This document shows positions 28,423-40,224 of a stretch of 49,644 bases of DNA, piece after piece (position 1 is the first letter of the stretch; every line of letters starts with the position of its first letter). The position numbers and the translations under genes were made by a program. Below the pieces are notes generated by a model, which was not told the DNA's origin, ran no database searches, and saw nothing but the letters and a program-made list of their open reading frames with translations. Origin of the DNA: Gammaproteobacteria bacterium RBG_16_51_14 (GTDB taxonomy: Bacteria > Pseudomonadota > Gammaproteobacteria > Eutrophobiales > Eutrophobiaceae); the NCBI GenBank assembly GCA_001802375.1, contig MGXK01000151.1:1-49644 (forward strand), in the 5' to 3' direction.

Positions 28423-29337
28423 TCAAGTTTCGTTCTGGTACGAATCGTTTCCGGTTTTCTCCTGTTTGATGCTGTCACGTGCGATTATCCACGCTGCCAG
28501 CATCACAATAATCCCTCCGATCCATTCCCTCAAAGTTACGACCTCTCTGGTCAATAATGCAGCTGAAACAGCACCTGCTACAACTTCAAACTCGAACAGG
28601 ATGGCTGAACGATGCACCGGCAGATGTGTTACACCATATTGCGTTAACCACGTCATGGCCAGCATCCCGAACGAGCCAAGGAGTATTGCCAGTGCAAAGG
28701 CATCCAGAGACATAACAGGGGACGGTGGTTGGACAATAACAATACCTGTCAGGGATAAGCAGATCACACCAACCCAGGCAGACAACATTTTCACATGGAT
28801 CGGGACCTGATCCGCTTTTCTCACCAGCACATTCGTCACCGCAAAGGCAAAACCGGATGAAATGGCAAGGACATCAGCGACATCAACCTGCGTCATGACG
28901 CCAATCTCATCTGACCACAGAATGAAAACAGCCCCGGACAACGCCATAAGTAACGATATCCATGCCTTAAGGGAAAGATGCTCGTGTAAAAAGAAACAGG
29001 CAAGCAGGGTCGCCCATACCGGCGACAGATAAAACAACAAAAGGACTCTCACCACTGTTCCTTCCAGAATGGCCAGGATAAATGACAGATTCGTCCATCC
29101 GGAAAACAAGCCCATTAACAGAAGCAAGCCGGACTGTTTCACATGGCCATGCCGTTTTGCCAGTAATACAGGCAACAGCGACATCAAAGCGGACATATAG
29201 ATTACCAATGTTGCCCATAGGCCCGGTATCCCTTTTTGTTCGAGGATTCGCAAGGGATACCAGAAGATGCCCCACATGATGGCAGCAATCAAACAACAGA
29301 GCACTGGCAGCAACGTATTTAATTTAACCCGGGACAT
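28423..29337 (-). CDS. EamA/DMT-family permease
   Basis: 304 aa with about ten hydrophobic helices in two EamA repeats (about 8-140 and 150-290). The first helix has the family-like MWGIFWYPLRILE and the second half ends in a conserved-type segment with E-W-I-G-G-x-I-I. DMT exporters handle amino acids, metabolites or nucleotide sugars; substrate cannot be read from sequence. The C-terminal tail is Lys/Asn-rich. It lies upstream of the leuB relic and divergent from the aminotransferase gene, so amino-acid export is possible but only inferred. Confidence 0.85.
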   Translation of the reverse strand: MSRVKLNTLLPVLCCLIAAIMWGIFWYPLRILEQKGIPGLWATLVIYMSALMSLLPVLLAKRHGHVKQSGLLLLMGLFSGWTNLSFILAILEGTVVRVLLLFYLSPVWATLLACFFLHEHLSLKAWISLLMALSGAVFILWSDEIGVMTQVDVADVLAISSGFAFAVTNVLVRKADQVPIHVKMLSAWVGVICLSLTGIVIVQPPSPVMSLDAFALAILLGSFGMLAMTWLTQYGVTHLPVHRSAILFEFEVVAGAVSAALLTREVVTLREWIGGIIVMLAAWIIARDSIKQEKTGNDSYQNET

Positions 29338-29781
29338 AACGGAATAGCCTATACCAGCTTGACGGCAATCTTTTCCGTAATGTAAAGGATTACAATCAGG
29401 GGGGCAGGAGACGTTATTTTCCTCATGTCAGAACAGCCTAATTACAATAATCATGTAGTACGTCTTCAGGATAACATTAACTCTGGACAGCCTGTTAACA
29501 ATCAGTGATCGTCTGTAAATGATCATCAGCAATACAGATTAATAACGAAAAAATGTCAATCCCCTGGCGAAACAGAAGATGATTTATGAACCGTATACGA
29601 TACTATCGCTGAACTTGACGATGTAAGGTCCTGCATGGTGTAAAATAAATTGTACCCAAAATGACAACCAGAAACCGGATGAGATAAACCTGCTCATTTT
29701 CATGCAGGCCTCTGGCAGGATTACCTGTTCAATTGGAAACAGAAAATATTTGAATTTTTTATAGGGGTTCGAGGAAAGCGT
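29338..29781. other. Divergent intergenic region, EamA permease / dapL
   Basis: 444 bases with no supported gene. It must hold promoters for both neighbours. TTGACG (29615-29620) and TAAAAT (29641-29646) face the aminotransferase but are 20 bp apart, too wide for a standard sigma-70 site. No repeat, tRNA or terminator is evident. Confidence 0.35.
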
Positions 29782-31008
29782 ATGGAGATTATGATTGCAG
29801 AGAGACTGGGTGGGAAACAGTTTGGAAAGTCCACAGAAATCTATAAATTCGAAAAAATAAAACGGGCGAAGGCCGAGGCAATAAAAAACAACCCGCAAAT
29901 ACCTCTCATTGATATGGGTGTGGGAGAGCCGGATAGTCCGGCCGATCCCGGAGTCGTCAACGTGCTGGGGAAGGAAGCGGGAAAACCTGAAAATCGATGG
30001 TATGCCGATAACGGGATTCCGGAATTTCAGGAGGCCGCGGCCGGTTATCTTGAACGGGTCTATGGGGTGAAAGGCCTGAATCCATATAAACAGGTGATCC
30101 ATGGCATCGGTTCAAAATCCATTTTTGCAATGCTCCCGCTATGTGTCATCAACCCTGGTGATGTGACTCTGACAACAATACCAGGCTATCCGGTAACGGC
30201 AACGTATACCAGATATCTCGGGGGAGAGGTCTATCAGTTGCCATTAGCGGAGAACAATGATTTTTTCCCTGATTTGGACTCCGTCCCTGCGGGTATCCTC
30301 CGCAAGACAAGATTGTTGTATCTAAATTATCCGAATAACCCGACAGGGCAGGTCACCACAAAAGAATTTTTTAAAAGTATTATTGAATTTGCCACACGGT
30401 ATAACATTATCGTTATTCAGGATGCAGCTTATGCCGCATTAACATACGACGGCTATCAACCTCTCAGCTTCCTGTCTGTTGAGGGATCAGAGAACGTCGG
30501 GGTTGAGGTCCATTCCCTGTCAAAGGCTTTTAACATGACCGGATGGCGCCTTGGATTTGTCGCGGGTAACACAAAACTGGTTCAGGCATATGCAACAATA
30601 AAAGACAACACGGATTCCGGGCAATTCCGGGCAATCCAGAAGGCCGGGATATACGCTATGAATAACACGCATATTACAGACAGGATCTGTGAAAAATATT
30701 CACGGCGATTTGATCTGCTGGTGAATGCACTGACCAATGTGGGCTTTTCTGTAAAAAAACCGAAAGCGACGTTCTATTGCTATGCCAGATGCCCGGTGGG
30801 TACTGCAACAGGAGAAAGGTTCCAGACTGCGACTGAATTTTCGGAATTTTTACTGAAAAAAGCACTTATTTCGACAGTCCCCTGGGATGATGCCGGAAAG
30901 TACATCCGTTTTTCCGTGACATTTGAGGCCAGGGATGGCAAACATGAGGAAACCATTATCCACGAAATACAAGAGCGTATGATGCGTCTGGAATTGACCT
31001 TCGAATGA
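29782..31008 (+). CDS. dapL: LL-diaminopimelate aminotransferase (DapL-like)
   Basis: 408 aa class I/II PLP aminotransferase. Best match by pattern is DapL, which converts tetrahydrodipicolinate directly to LL-diaminopimelate with glutamate: GVGEPDSPAD (46-55), WYADNGIPEFQEAAAGYL (73-90), YPNNPTGQV (183-191), QDAAYAALTYDG, and PLP Lys248 in HSLSKAFNMTGWRLGF, all typical of that family, and length is right (around 410). GAGG precedes the ATG. DapL is known mainly from plants, Chlamydiae, Bacteroidetes, Deltaproteobacteria and others, and is uncommon in Gammaproteobacteria, which mostly use the DapD/DapC/DapE route. Alternative: another alanine- or aspartate-type aminotransferase. Confidence 0.75.
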   Translation: MEIMIAERLGGKQFGKSTEIYKFEKIKRAKAEAIKNNPQIPLIDMGVGEPDSPADPGVVNVLGKEAGKPENRWYADNGIPEFQEAAAGYLERVYGVKGLNPYKQVIHGIGSKSIFAMLPLCVINPGDVTLTTIPGYPVTATYTRYLGGEVYQLPLAENNDFFPDLDSVPAGILRKTRLLYLNYPNNPTGQVTTKEFFKSIIEFATRYNIIVIQDAAYAALTYDGYQPLSFLSVEGSENVGVEVHSLSKAFNMTGWRLGFVAGNTKLVQAYATIKDNTDSGQFRAIQKAGIYAMNNTHITDRICEKYSRRFDLLVNALTNVGFSVKKPKATFYCYARCPVGTATGERFQTATEFSEFLLKKALISTVPWDDAGKYIRFSVTFEARDGKHEETIIHEIQERMMRLELTFE

Positions 31009-31214
31009 CGACTTGCCAGGTTTCCCGCCGAATCTGTAATACCCGGTTTATCCTGATTCAACAGGGTTTACGCTGCCAACATAATGTGGATACCATTATC
31101 CAGAGACAGCCATTACCTTCTGATGTGTACAACCTCGTTTGAGGATCATCATGCACTGAACATATCTGCATGGTGGCGGTTGTAACCGGGTGATTTTCAA
31201 AAACGTCCTGCTAT

Positions 31215-32561
31215 CTACGATGTATTTTGTATGACGTTTTCCACTTCATTGGCAAGACTGCGTACGATCATCTCTACCTGCTTCTCATCCTCACCCTCAA
31301 CCATGACGCGAATCAGTGGTTCTGTTCCTGAGGGTCGTAACAGAATACGTCCATACTCACCCAATTCTGTTTCTGCAGCCTTGACAGCATCTGCAAGGCA
31401 ATCGAGTTTTGACAAATCAACCGTTTCCTGAATTCTTATATTGATCATCTTCTGGGGAAATTTTTTCATGCCGGCTTTCAGTTCATGCAATGTCTTCCCT
31501 GTTTTAGCCATTGTCTCCAGTATTTGCAAACCGGAGAGAATGCCATCTCCTGTTGTTGTCATATCCAGGTTGATAATATGACCTGACGTCTCACCGCCCA
31601 GCCTCAAATTATCTCTCTGCAATATCTCCATGATGTAGCGGTCACCCACTTGTGCCCGTATAAAATCCAGATCAAGTTCCCGAATGGCATGTTCCAGTCC
31701 CAGATTACTCATAACGGTTCCAACAACAGCACCATTAAGCAATGCCACCCTTGCAGCAGCAATGATGTAAAGAATCTCGTCACCATCAACAATTTCACCC
31801 TTATTATCAACCATGATGATGCGATCACCATCTCCATCCAGTGCGATGCCTGCGTCCGCACCGGATTCCCTTACCATCTTCTGCAGGATATGAGGGCGTG
31901 TTGCACCGCATTGATCATTGATATTCAGTCCATCAGGCTGAATCGCATGTGTAATTACATCTGCACCCAGTTCTTCAAAGACCTTCGGTGCAATATGGTA
32001 GGTTGCACCATGTGCACAATCGATGACGATTCTGAAATTACTCAGGTCAATATCCGGGCTTATCTTGCTTTTACAGAATTCAATATAACGGCGTGGGGCA
32101 TCTGTCATCCGACGGGCCTTGCCCAGATGTCTTGAATGTACAGGCTGTAATGGTTTATCAAGTTCAAGTTCGATATCCATTTCAACGTCATCCGGTAATT
32201 TAGTCCCGTCACCGGCAAAGAACTTTACGCCATTATCATAAAACGGATTATGTGAAGCGCTGATCACGATCCCGGCCTGTGCACGCGTATTGTGTGTTAA
32301 AAATGCAATCCCCGGGGTTGGCATGGGACCCAACAGGCGTATATCAACCCCGGCTGCAGAGAGTCCTGCTTCCAGGGCAGATTCAAACATATATCCGGAT
32401 ATACGAGTATCCTTTCCGATTAACACCGGACCTTTCCCTTGCTTTGCAAGCACGCGTCCGGCAGCCCATCCCAATTTCATCATGAACTCCGGGGTAATAA
32501 CCCCTTCGCCCACCTGACCGCGAATTCCATCAGTACCAAAGTACTTTCGCTTGCTATTCAT
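31215..32561 (-). CDS. glmM: Phosphoglucosamine mutase
   Basis: 448 aa. Interconverts glucosamine-6-phosphate and glucosamine-1-phosphate for UDP-GlcNAc, feeding peptidoglycan and [12 protein letters not shown] at the start, phosphoserine Ser103 in [12 protein letters not shown], Mg-binding DGDGDR (about 242-247), sugar-binding GETSGH and phosphate-binding [12 protein letters not shown] near the end. Length is standard. Last gene downstream of ftsH (117-bp gap); folP, which commonly lies between them, is absent here. Confidence 0.96.
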   Translation of the reverse strand: MNSKRKYFGTDGIRGQVGEGVITPEFMMKLGWAAGRVLAKQGKGPVLIGKDTRISGYMFESALEAGLSAAGVDIRLLGPMPTPGIAFLTHNTRAQAGIVISASHNPFYDNGVKFFAGDGTKLPDDVEMDIELELDKPLQPVHSRHLGKARRMTDAPRRYIEFCKSKISPDIDLSNFRIVIDCAHGATYHIAPKVFEELGADVITHAIQPDGLNINDQCGATRPHILQKMVRESGADAGIALDGDGDRIIMVDNKGEIVDGDEILYIIAAARVALLNGAVVGTVMSNLGLEHAIRELDLDFIRAQVGDRYIMEILQRDNLRLGGETSGHIINLDMTTTGDGILSGLQILETMAKTGKTLHELKAGMKKFPQKMINIRIQETVDLSKLDCLADAVKAAETELGEYGRILLRPSGTEPLIRVMVEGEDEKQVEMIVRSLANEVENVIQNTS

Positions 32562-32678
32562 GACCAGTGAATTATGAAAGGAAACATCCGGGACACGTGA
32601 GTTTCGCTCTGTGTCTACCTGATAGTTTGATAATTATCCATTTATGCAGAAGAGTCATGCACACCAGGAACACAATAC

Positions 32679-34604
32679 TCAGGCTGGTTTTGCGGGAGGT
32701 TCATTCGTCGGTGCATTTTCACCCTTGTGTTTGTCCGGTTCCGGCATTTTGCGGATATGCCCCTCGTCGTTATCGTCTTCCCAGTTTGCAGGCGTTTTGG
32801 GAACCTTGCCTGCCATGATGTCATTGATTTGATTGGTATCAATGGTTTCGTATTTAATCAATGCTTCAGCCATCAAGTGGAGTTTATCCAGATTTTCCTT
32901 CAGGATTCTTTCAGCCCGTTCATAATTCCGGTCGATGAATTTACGAATCTCTTCATCAATCAAATGTGCCGTCTCATCCGAGACCGCCTTATGTTTGGTT
33001 ACAGAATGTCCGAGAAATACTTCACCGTCATCCTCACTGTAGGTCAACGGTCCAAGTTTTTCCGAAAGTCCCCATTTGGTGACCATGTTACGCGCCAGTT
33101 GTGTAGCCCTCTCTATGTCATTGCTGGCCCCGGTCGTAACCTTGTCTATTCCATAAATAAGTTGTTCAGCAATGCGTCCTCCGAACAGACTGGATAATTT
33201 GCTTTCCAGGTGTTCCTTGCTGTAACTCAGACGATCTGTTTCAGGCAGAAACATAGTGACACCCAGTGCACGTCCACGTGGAATAATCGTCACCTTGTAA
33301 ACCGGGTCATGTGAGGGTACCAGTCGTCCCACAATGGCATGGCCTGCTTCATGATAGGCCGTGAGTTTTTTCTCATCCTCGCTCATAACCATGGAACGGC
33401 GTTCAGCACCCATCATGATCTTGTCCTTGGCGCGTTCAAAGTCATCCATTTCCACCAGTTTCTTGTTACCACGTGCAGCAAACAAAGCGGCTTCATTAAC
33501 GAGGTTTGAGAGATCGGCACCTGAAAAACCGGGTGTACCGCGGGCAATAATGTTAGGTTTAACATCATCCGCGATTGCTACCTTGCGCATGTGCACTTTC
33601 AGTATCTGCTCACGTCCACGGATATCAGGCAAAGGCACCACCACCTGCCGGTCAAAACGTCCCGGACGTAGCAGCGCAGGATCGAGCACATCGGGGCGAT
33701 TGGTAGCGGCAATCACAATCACACCTTCATTCCCTTCAAAGCCATCCATCTCGACCAGAAGCTGGTTCAAGGTCTGTTCACGTTCATCGTGACCACCTCC
33801 AAGACCCGCACCTCGATGGCGTCCGACTGCATCAATTTCATCAATAAAAATAATACAGGGGGCATGTTTCTTGGCCTGGTCAAACATATCCCTTACTCGT
33901 GAGGCACCGACACCGACGAACATTTCGACAAAATCGGAACCTGAAATTGTAAAGAAGGGGACACGGGCCTCACCCGCAATCGCCCTGGCAAGCAGTGTCT
34001 TGCCTGTTCCAGGGGCACCTACCATCAGCACCCCGGAAGGGATCTTGCCACCCAGTTTCTGGAATTTGCCGGGATCACGCAGAAACTCGACAAGTTCGGC
34101 CACTTCCTCCTTTGCCTCTTCCACACCTGCAACATCACTGAATGTTATCTTGACCTGGTCCTCACCTAACAGGCGCGCCCGGCTTTTCCCGAACGACAAG
34201 GCACCACGCCCGCTACCCCCCCCCTGCATCTGACGCATGAAATAGATCCAGATTGCCAGCAACAGCAAGATAGGAAACCAGGAAATGAAGGCATGCGCCC
34301 AGAATGAGTTTTTATTTGGTTCTATGCCCTCAATATCAATATTGTTTTTTAACAAGGTACCAATCAGGGCATCGTTACTGGTTTCCGGGCTATAGGTTGT
34401 GAACCGGTTCCCGTCGGTCATTTTGCCTCTGATGGTATTACCATCGATCAAGACCGACTCGACGCGACCTGTATTTACATCAGAAATAAACTGGGAATAT
34501 TTGATTTCGCCCGTCATTGTCGGGTTACCAAAATTCCTGAACACCATCATCAATACCATTGCGATGATAATCCAGAGCACCAGATTTTTTGCCATATCGT
34601 TCAA
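32679..34604 (-). CDS. ftsH: ATP-dependent zinc metalloprotease FtsH
   Basis: 641 aa membrane AAA+ protease that degrades damaged membrane proteins, and in E. coli LpxC and sigma-32. Two N-terminal membrane helices (about 5-24 and 105-125) flank the periplasmic domain; Walker A GAPGTGKT (about 195-202), Walker [16 protein letters not shown], the SRH region [20 protein letters not shown], which is read here as ATNRPDVLD and RPGRFDR, and zinc motif HEAGH (about 418-422) are all present. The C-terminal tail is polar with Pro/Glu. 56 bp after rlmE on the same strand, a conserved pairing. Confidence 0.97.
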   Translation of the reverse strand: MNDMAKNLVLWIIIAMVLMMVFRNFGNPTMTGEIKYSQFISDVNTGRVESVLIDGNTIRGKMTDGNRFTTYSPETSNDALIGTLLKNNIDIEGIEPNKNSFWAHAFISWFPILLLLAIWIYFMRQMQGGGSGRGALSFGKSRARLLGEDQVKITFSDVAGVEEAKEEVAELVEFLRDPGKFQKLGGKIPSGVLMVGAPGTGKTLLARAIAGEARVPFFTISGSDFVEMFVGVGASRVRDMFDQAKKHAPCIIFIDEIDAVGRHRGAGLGGGHDEREQTLNQLLVEMDGFEGNEGVIVIAATNRPDVLDPALLRPGRFDRQVVVPLPDIRGREQILKVHMRKVAIADDVKPNIIARGTPGFSGADLSNLVNEAALFAARGNKKLVEMDDFERAKDKIMMGAERRSMVMSEDEKKLTAYHEAGHAIVGRLVPSHDPVYKVTIIPRGRALGVTMFLPETDRLSYSKEHLESKLSSLFGGRIAEQLIYGIDKVTTGASNDIERATQLARNMVTKWGLSEKLGPLTYSEDDGEVFLGHSVTKHKAVSDETAHLIDEEIRKFIDRNYERAERILKENLDKLHLMAEALIKYETIDTNQINDIMAGKVPKTPANWEDDNDEGHIRKMPEPDKHKGENAPTNEPPAKPA

Positions 34605-34660
34605 ATTACTATCCTCAACTAATCCTCAACTACCTGAAAAATTCCGGAAAACTACGATAA

Positions 34661-35281
34661 CTATACCTTATAGGACCTGGCCAAGACATAACATTCGCGC
34701 GAATTAACACGGGATGCCTTGGGTATTCGAGTGTTTACTTCACTGAAATGTTCCTCCAGATCACACCTGAATTCTGTTGCACCTTCGCCTTCGAATAACT
34801 TCAATAGAAGACTACCACCCGGTTTTAAGGCCCGCAGGGCAAAATCCCGGGCTTGTTCAACCAATGCCATGGTACGTGCCTGATCGGTCACCCTGATTCC
34901 CGATATATTGGGGGCCATATCCGATATCACAAGGTCTGCACCCGCTTCACCAATCTGTGCCAGGCATGCATCAAATACCCGTTTTTCCCTGAAATCACCC
35001 TTTATAAACAATACGTTATCTAAATCTTGCATGGTGAGTATATCGACTGAAATTACCCGGCCTTGCGGCCCGACCTTTGCAGAAGCGTACTGTGACCAGC
35101 TACCCGGGGCAGCACCCAGGTCAACAATGGTCTGGCCTTTTTGAAAGAGCCTGTCTTTTTCATCAATTTCCATGAGTTTATAAACCGCACGTGACCGAAA
35201 CCGGGCCTTTCGGGCCTGTTTTACATAGGGATCCCTGTGTTGACGCTGCAACCAGCGACTGCGACTGGAATTTCTGGCCAT
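34661..35281 (-). CDS. rlmE: 23S rRNA (uridine-2'-O-)-methyltransferase
   Basis: 206 aa. SAM-dependent 2'-O-methylation of U2552 in 23S rRNA during late 50S assembly (FtsJ/RrmJ). N-terminal basic segment RSRWLQRQHRDPYVKQA, AdoMet-binding VDLGAAPGSWSQY (about 58-70), conserved Lys near RSRAVYKL, Asp in SDMAPNISG (about 121-129) and Lys in LLLKLFEGEG complete the K-D-K pattern. Length typical. Between greA and ftsH; the small yhbY gene usually found beside it is missing. Confidence 0.96.
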   Translation of the reverse strand: MARNSSRSRWLQRQHRDPYVKQARKARFRSRAVYKLMEIDEKDRLFQKGQTIVDLGAAPGSWSQYASAKVGPQGRVISVDILTMQDLDNVLFIKGDFREKRVFDACLAQIGEAGADLVISDMAPNISGIRVTDQARTMALVEQARDFALRALKPGGSLLLKLFEGEGATEFRCDLEEHFSEVNTRIPKASRVNSRECYVLARSYKV

Positions 35282-35381
35282 ACCGGGTCAATCGTGGGGC
35301 GTGGCACGCATATTTATCAGATAAGAGTGGTTAAATCTGAAACGAATGATTGTCCTGAACCCGGGATTTCAGTACGCCAAA

Positions 35382-35858
35382 TCAAGCATAACGCACTTCC
35401 AGGATTTCGTACTCGGCATTCCCGCCAGGGGCCACCACCGTGACAACATCCCTTTCCTGTTTACCTATCAAGGCACGTGCGATGGGTGAAGTAATCGATA
35501 TCATATTCTCATTAATATCAGCTTCTTCTTCACCCACGATCTGATAACTGACTTCATTCTCATTATTCAGGTTCAACAGGACAACCGTTGAACCGAATAC
35601 GACTTTTCCCTCCGCATTGACTCGGGTGACATCTATTATCTGTGCATTTGCAAGGGCATGTTCCATCGCAGCAATTCTTCCTTCGATGAAACTCTGTTGT
35701 TCACGTGCAGCATGGTATTCCGCATTTTCACTTAAATCACCATGCGCACGTGCCTCGGCAATCGCCCTGGAGATCCGGGGCCGTTCTACCGTTTTTAATT
35801 CCTGTAATTGTTCGCGCAATTTCTGTGCCCCCCTGATCGTCATAGGTGACTTACTCAT
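35382..35858 (-). CDS. greA: Transcription elongation factor GreA
   Basis: 158 aa. Stimulates RNA cleavage by backtracked RNA polymerase. N-terminal antiparallel coiled coil (about 1-75) with the acidic tip ([15 protein letters not shown] around 40-54), then the FKBP-like C-terminal domain with [10 protein letters not shown] (about 123-132). The start overlaps the end of carB by eight bases, indicating coupled translation. Order carA-carB-greA is widespread in Gammaproteobacteria. Confidence 0.96.
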   Translation of the reverse strand: MSKSPMTIRGAQKLREQLQELKTVERPRISRAIAEARAHGDLSENAEYHAAREQQSFIEGRIAAMEHALANAQIIDVTRVNAEGKVVFGSTVVLLNLNNENEVSYQIVGEEEADINENMISITSPIARALIGKQERDVVTVVAPGGNAEYEILEVRYA

Positions 35859-38800
35859 ATCTCTCTCCCGAATGCAGGTCCTGCAATGTAATCACACGAT
35901 CAAAATCTTTCTGTTTCAGGGCCTCAATAGTTGCTATTGCCCCCGCTACCGTCGTGTTATAGAACACCCGATGCTGCAATGCCGTGCGGCGGATGGAATA
36001 GGAATCAGAGATCGCCTGTTTCCCCTCTGTTGTATTTACTATCAAATCAATTTCGTCGTTTTTCAGCATATCCACGATGTGGGGTTGTCCTTCACTAACC
36101 TTGTTAATCCCCCGGCACTCAAGCCCGGCCTTGCGTAACGCGTCAGCCGTACCATGGGTAGCACACAGGGTATATTTCAGTCTGACCAGTTCTCTTGCAA
36201 CCGTCACGATGACCGGCTTGTCGCTGTCCTTGACGCTGATAAAGGCCAGTCCTGAACGTGGTAAATTTTCTCCCGCCGCCAGTTGTCCCTTGGCAAAGGC
36301 CTCACCAAAAGATTTGCCAATGCCCATAACTTCACCGGTGGATTTCATTTCCGGACCCAGCAGCGGATCAACCCCGGGAAATTTGATAAAGGGAAACACG
36401 GATTCCTTGACGGAATAGTAGTCAGGAATCACGCTGGTTGTTAATCCCTGACTGACCAGGCTCTTGCCTACCATGCAGTTTACCGCGATCCGTGCGATGG
36501 GGATCCCGGTGGCCTTGGAGACAAACGGAACGGTACGGGAAGCACGGGGATTCACCTCCAGTACGTAAATGTCATCCCCCTGGATGGCAAATTGTGCGTT
36601 CATCAGTCCAATCACGTTCAGGGCCCTGGCCATGGCGCCGATTTGCTCGGCAAGACTATCCTGTATCGCGCTACTGAGACTGTGCGGTGGCAATGAACAG
36701 GCTGAATCGCCTGAATGTACACCGGCCTGTTCAATGTGTTCCATGATGCCCCCGATAAATACGTCCCTGCCATCTGAAATCGCATCGACATCAACCTCGG
36801 TGGCATCGTTCAGAAAACGATCCAGCAACACAGGTGATTCATTGGATACTGCAACGGCCTTATCCATGTATTGCCTGATATCATCTTCGTTATAAACGAT
36901 CTCCATGGCACGCCCGCCCAGGACATAGGATGGACGCACGACAAGAGGATAACCAATTTCGTTCGCACACCTGATCGCCTGATCCACATTCCTGGCCACC
37001 CCGTTTGGTGGTTGTCTCAGTCCGAGCCCTATTAATAATTGCTGGAAACGCTCACGGTCTTCAGCCAGATCAATGGAGTCCGGCGTGGTACCGATGATAG
37101 GGGCACCGGCTGCTTCCAGTGCACGCGCCAGTTTCAGTGGTGTCTGTCCTCCGTACTGGACGATAACACCATACGGTTTTTCAACTTCAATAACCTCAAG
37201 TACGTCTTCCAGGGTAAGTGGTTCAAAATAAAGCCGGTCCGAGGTGTCATAATCAGTGGATACCGTCTCCGGATTACAATTCACCATGATGGTTTCATAG
37301 CCGGCTTCCCGCATCGCCAAGGCGGCCTGCACGCAACAATAATCAAATTCGATTCCCTGCCCGATCCGGTTGGGACCACCCCCCAGCACCATGATCTTCA
37401 GCCGGTCGCTCGGTCTGGCCTCACACTCTTCCTCATAAGTGGAATAAAGATAGGCTGTCGTAGATGCAAACTCGGCCGCGCAGGAATCCACCCGTTTATA
37501 AACAGGCCGGATGGCATGCCGGTGCCTCAGCTCACGAATATACTGCTCAGTCGAACTGACAAGTTCGGCTAATCTGCAATCGGAGAACCCTTTCCTTTTC
37601 AGCGTTCGCATGCGTGCCGCATCCAGACTGGCCAGGCCATCCCGCTTCAGCTTGGTCTCTTCATTAACAAGATCCTGAATCTGCGCAAGAAACCAGGGAT
37701 CGATATGACTGAGTCTGGTTACCTCATCTACAGTCATCCCCTGCCGGAAGGCATCCGCGACATACCAGAGCCGGTTGGCACGCGGGACACGTAATTCGCG
37801 CTGAATTATTTCAATAGCATCCTCCGTCTCCCCCACAATCTGTTCATTCAAACCGGTCATTCCGGTTTCCAGCCCGCGCAGGGCCTTTTGCAATGATTCC
37901 TGGAAGGTACGCCCGATGGCCATTACCTCCCCCACGGACTTCATCTGTGTCGTCAGCCGGTCATCCGCCTGGGGAAATTTCTCAAAGGTAAACCGCGGCA
38001 CCTTGGTAACAACATAGTCAATCGTCGGCTCAAACGAGGCCGGGGTTACACCACCTGTGATTTCATTTACCAGTTCATCCAGGGTATAACCGACCGCCAG
38101 TTTCGCGGCAACCTTTGCAATGGGGAAACCCGTCGCCTTGGACGCCAGGGCCGAGGAACGGGAAACCCTTGGATTCATTTCGATGATGATCAATTCACCA
38201 TTATCGGGATTGACCGCAAACTGGACGTTGGAACCACCCGTATCAACCCCGATCTCCCGTAACACAGCAATCGAGGCATTACGCATGATCTGGTATTCCT
38301 TGTCCGTCAACGTTTGTGCCGGCGCTACGGTAATCGAGTCTCCGGTATGCACGCCCATGGGATCGACGTTTTCTATGGAACAGACAATAATGCAGTTGTC
38401 TTTATGATCGCGCACCACCTCCATTTCAAATTCCTTCCAGCCCAGGACAGACTGTTCCAGCAAAACCTCGCCGGTCGGTGACGCAGCGAGTCCACGCTCA
38501 CATATCTCAAGAAACTCATCGCGATTATAGGCAATGCCCCCGCCGCTCCCCCCCAGGGTGAAGGATGGCCGGATAATGGTTGGATAACCTATATCAGGCT
38601 GTACTTCCCTGGCTTGTTCAAGATTATGTACAAGAACTGATTTCGGCATGGCAAGGCCGATTTTTTTCATCGCTTCACGGAAACGTTCACGGTCCTCCGC
38701 TTTATCAATGGCCTCCTGCGTTGCCCCGATCATCTCTACCTTGAATTTTTCCAAAATACCCTCGCGGGCAAGGTCCATTGCGCAATTTAACCCTGTTTGT

Positions 38801-39075
38801 CCACCCATGGTCGGCAAAATGGCATCCGGCCGTTCCTTTTCAATGATACGTGCAACGGTCTGCCAAAGTACCGGTTCGATATAGGTGGCATCTGCCATCT
38901 CCGGGTCCGTCATGATAGTGGCCGGGTTGGAATTAACCAGGATGACCCGGAAGCCTTCCTCGCGCAGGGCCTTGCAGGCCTGGGCACCGGAATAATCAAA
39001 TTCACATGCCTGCCCGATAATAATCGGGCCGGCACCGATAATCAGAATACTCTCAATGTCAGTTCGTCTGGGCAT
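35851..39075 (-). CDS. carB: Carbamoyl-phosphate synthase large subunit
   Basis: 1074 aa. Makes carbamoyl phosphate from bicarbonate, ATP and ammonia from CarA, for arginine and pyrimidines. Two homologous ATP-grasp halves (about 1-400 and 550-935; [17 protein letters not shown] and [18 protein letters not shown]), an oligomerisation region between them, and a C-terminal methylglyoxal-synthase-like allosteric domain (about 940-1074) that in E. coli binds UMP and ornithine. Full length. Six bases after carA, overlapping greA by eight. Confidence 0.98.
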   Translation of the reverse strand: MPRRTDIESILIIGAGPIIIGQACEFDYSGAQACKALREEGFRVILVNSNPATIMTDPEMADATYIEPVLWQTVARIIEKERPDAILPTMGGQTGLNCAMDLAREGILEKFKVEMIGATQEAIDKAEDRERFREAMKKIGLAMPKSVLVHNLEQAREVQPDIGYPTIIRPSFTLGGSGGGIAYNRDEFLEICERGLAASPTGEVLLEQSVLGWKEFEMEVVRDHKDNCIIVCSIENVDPMGVHTGDSITVAPAQTLTDKEYQIMRNASIAVLREIGVDTGGSNVQFAVNPDNGELIIIEMNPRVSRSSALASKATGFPIAKVAAKLAVGYTLDELVNEITGGVTPASFEPTIDYVVTKVPRFTFEKFPQADDRLTTQMKSVGEVMAIGRTFQESLQKALRGLETGMTGLNEQIVGETEDAIEIIQRELRVPRANRLWYVADAFRQGMTVDEVTRLSHIDPWFLAQIQDLVNEETKLKRDGLASLDAARMRTLKRKGFSDCRLAELVSSTEQYIRELRHRHAIRPVYKRVDSCAAEFASTTAYLYSTYEEECEARPSDRLKIMVLGGGPNRIGQGIEFDYCCVQAALAMREAGYETIMVNCNPETVSTDYDTSDRLYFEPLTLEDVLEVIEVEKPYGVIVQYGGQTPLKLARALEAAGAPIIGTTPDSIDLAEDRERFQQLLIGLGLRQPPNGVARNVDQAIRCANEIGYPLVVRPSYVLGGRAMEIVYNEDDIRQYMDKAVAVSNESPVLLDRFLNDATEVDVDAISDGRDVFIGGIMEHIEQAGVHSGDSACSLPPHSLSSAIQDSLAEQIGAMARALNVIGLMNAQFAIQGDDIYVLEVNPRASRTVPFVSKATGIPIARIAVNCMVGKSLVSQGLTTSVIPDYYSVKESVFPFIKFPGVDPLLGPEMKSTGEVMGIGKSFGEAFAKGQLAAGENLPRSGLAFISVKDSDKPVIVTVARELVRLKYTLCATHGTADALRKAGLECRGINKVSEGQPHIVDMLKNDEIDLIVNTTEGKQAISDSYSIRRTALQHRVFYNTTVAGAIATIEALKQKDFDRVITLQDLHSGERYE

Positions 39076-39081
39076 ATTCTG

Positions 39082-40224
39082 CTACCGACCCCGGTACACC
39101 TTCATTAATGCAACAAAATACTCGAACAATGAACGCACATCATGAGGTCCGGGACTGGCTTCAGGATGACCCTGGAATCCGAATGCCGGTGCATCCCGGT
39201 GATGAACACCCTGCAGTGAACCATCGAACAGGGAACGATGTGTCACGCGTAAAGTCCCTGGAAGGCTGCCTTCGTCAACGGCAAAGCCATGGTTCTGACT
39301 GGTAATCATGACACGGCCTGTTTCCAGACACTGGACAGGATGGTTGGCGCCGTGGTGACCAAATTTCATCTTCACGGTTTTTGCCCCCATTGCCAGTGCC
39401 AATAACTGATGACCCAGACAGATACCAAACGTGGGAATACCGCTCGAGACGATTTCCTGAATGGCTGCGATGGCGTAATCACAGGGTTCAGGATCGCCAG
39501 GACCATTGGAGAGAAACACCCCGTCGGGTTCCTCTGCCAGGACCTCGTTCGCCCCGGTTGTAGCGGGGACGACATCAAGACGGCAACCCGCATCAAAAAG
39601 AATACGCAGGATATTGCGTTTTATTCCAAAGTCATAAGCGACAACATGCCATGGCATATCACGTTTCCCTGACGGTTCCGGCAGGCCATCTGCAAGCGAC
39701 CACGTCCCCTGGCACCACATATAAGGCTTCATGGTAGTGACCTCCCTTGCGAGATCAGCACCGACCAGACCCGAAGATTCACGGGCAGCCTTAATCGCTG
39801 CATTTTCATCAATGGACTCACCTGCTACCAGACACCCCTTTTGCGCCCCTTTTTCGCGCAGGATACGGGTCAGGCAACGCGTATCGATATCGGCAATGGC
39901 GACGACATTATTACCGGCAAGATAGGCATCCAGTGTCCCCTGAGAGCGCCAGTTACTTACCAGTAATGGCAGATCGCGAATGACCAGTCCACTGGCATAG
40001 ACAAGCCGGGATTCGTTGTCATCTGTATTGACACCGACATTGCCAATGTGTGGCTGGGTCAGGGTTATTATCTGTTTGAAATAGGACGGATCCGTGAGGA
40101 TCTCCTGATAACCGGTGATGGCTGTATTAAAAACGACTTCACCAACAGTACGACCTTCCACGCCAATCGATTTGCCATAGAACAGGGTACCATCCTCTAA
40201 TGCAAGCAGGGCCGGTGTTGTCAA
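39082..40224 (-). CDS. carA: Carbamoyl-phosphate synthase small (glutaminase) subunit
   Basis: 380 aa. Releases ammonia from glutamine and channels it to CarB. N-terminal CarA domain ([17 protein letters not shown]), then class I amidotransferase domain with nucleophile Cys in [13 protein letters not shown] (about 270) and catalytic His/Glu in [11 protein letters not shown] near residue 355. The start is TTG at 40222-40224, supported by AGAGGTGA seven bases upstream; no ATG fits the conserved N-terminus. A 10-bp hairpin lies 24 bases upstream of the start. Confidence 0.96.
   Translation of the reverse strand: MTTPALLALEDGTLFYGKSIGVEGRTVGEVVFNTAITGYQEILTDPSYFKQIITLTQPHIGNVGVNTDDNESRLVYASGLVIRDLPLLVSNWRSQGTLDAYLAGNNVVAIADIDTRCLTRILREKGAQKGCLVAGESIDENAAIKAARESSGLVGADLAREVTTMKPYMWCQGTWSLADGLPEPSGKRDMPWHVVAYDFGIKRNILRILFDAGCRLDVVPATTGANEVLAEEPDGVFLSNGPGDPEPCDYAIAAIQEIVSSGIPTFGICLGHQLLALAMGAKTVKMKFGHHGANHPVQCLETGRVMITSQNHGFAVDEGSLPGTLRVTHRSLFDGSLQGVHHRDAPAFGFQGHPEASPGPHDVRSLFEYFVALMKVYRGR

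Noticed and set aside
28284-28478. 64-codon minus-strand ORF before the leuB relic
   Set aside because: Only its last residues (MYVDSAAM) belong to the leuB relic; the rest has no recognisable origin and no ribosome site.
29615-29646. Sigma-70 promoter TTGACG / TAAAAT before dapL
   Set aside because: The hexamers are 20 bp apart, outside the usual 16-18 bp range.
29584-30102. 172-codon minus-strand ORF overlapping dapL
   Set aside because: It is a shadow of the dapL coding frame with no family pattern, whereas dapL has full conserved motifs and a ribosome site.
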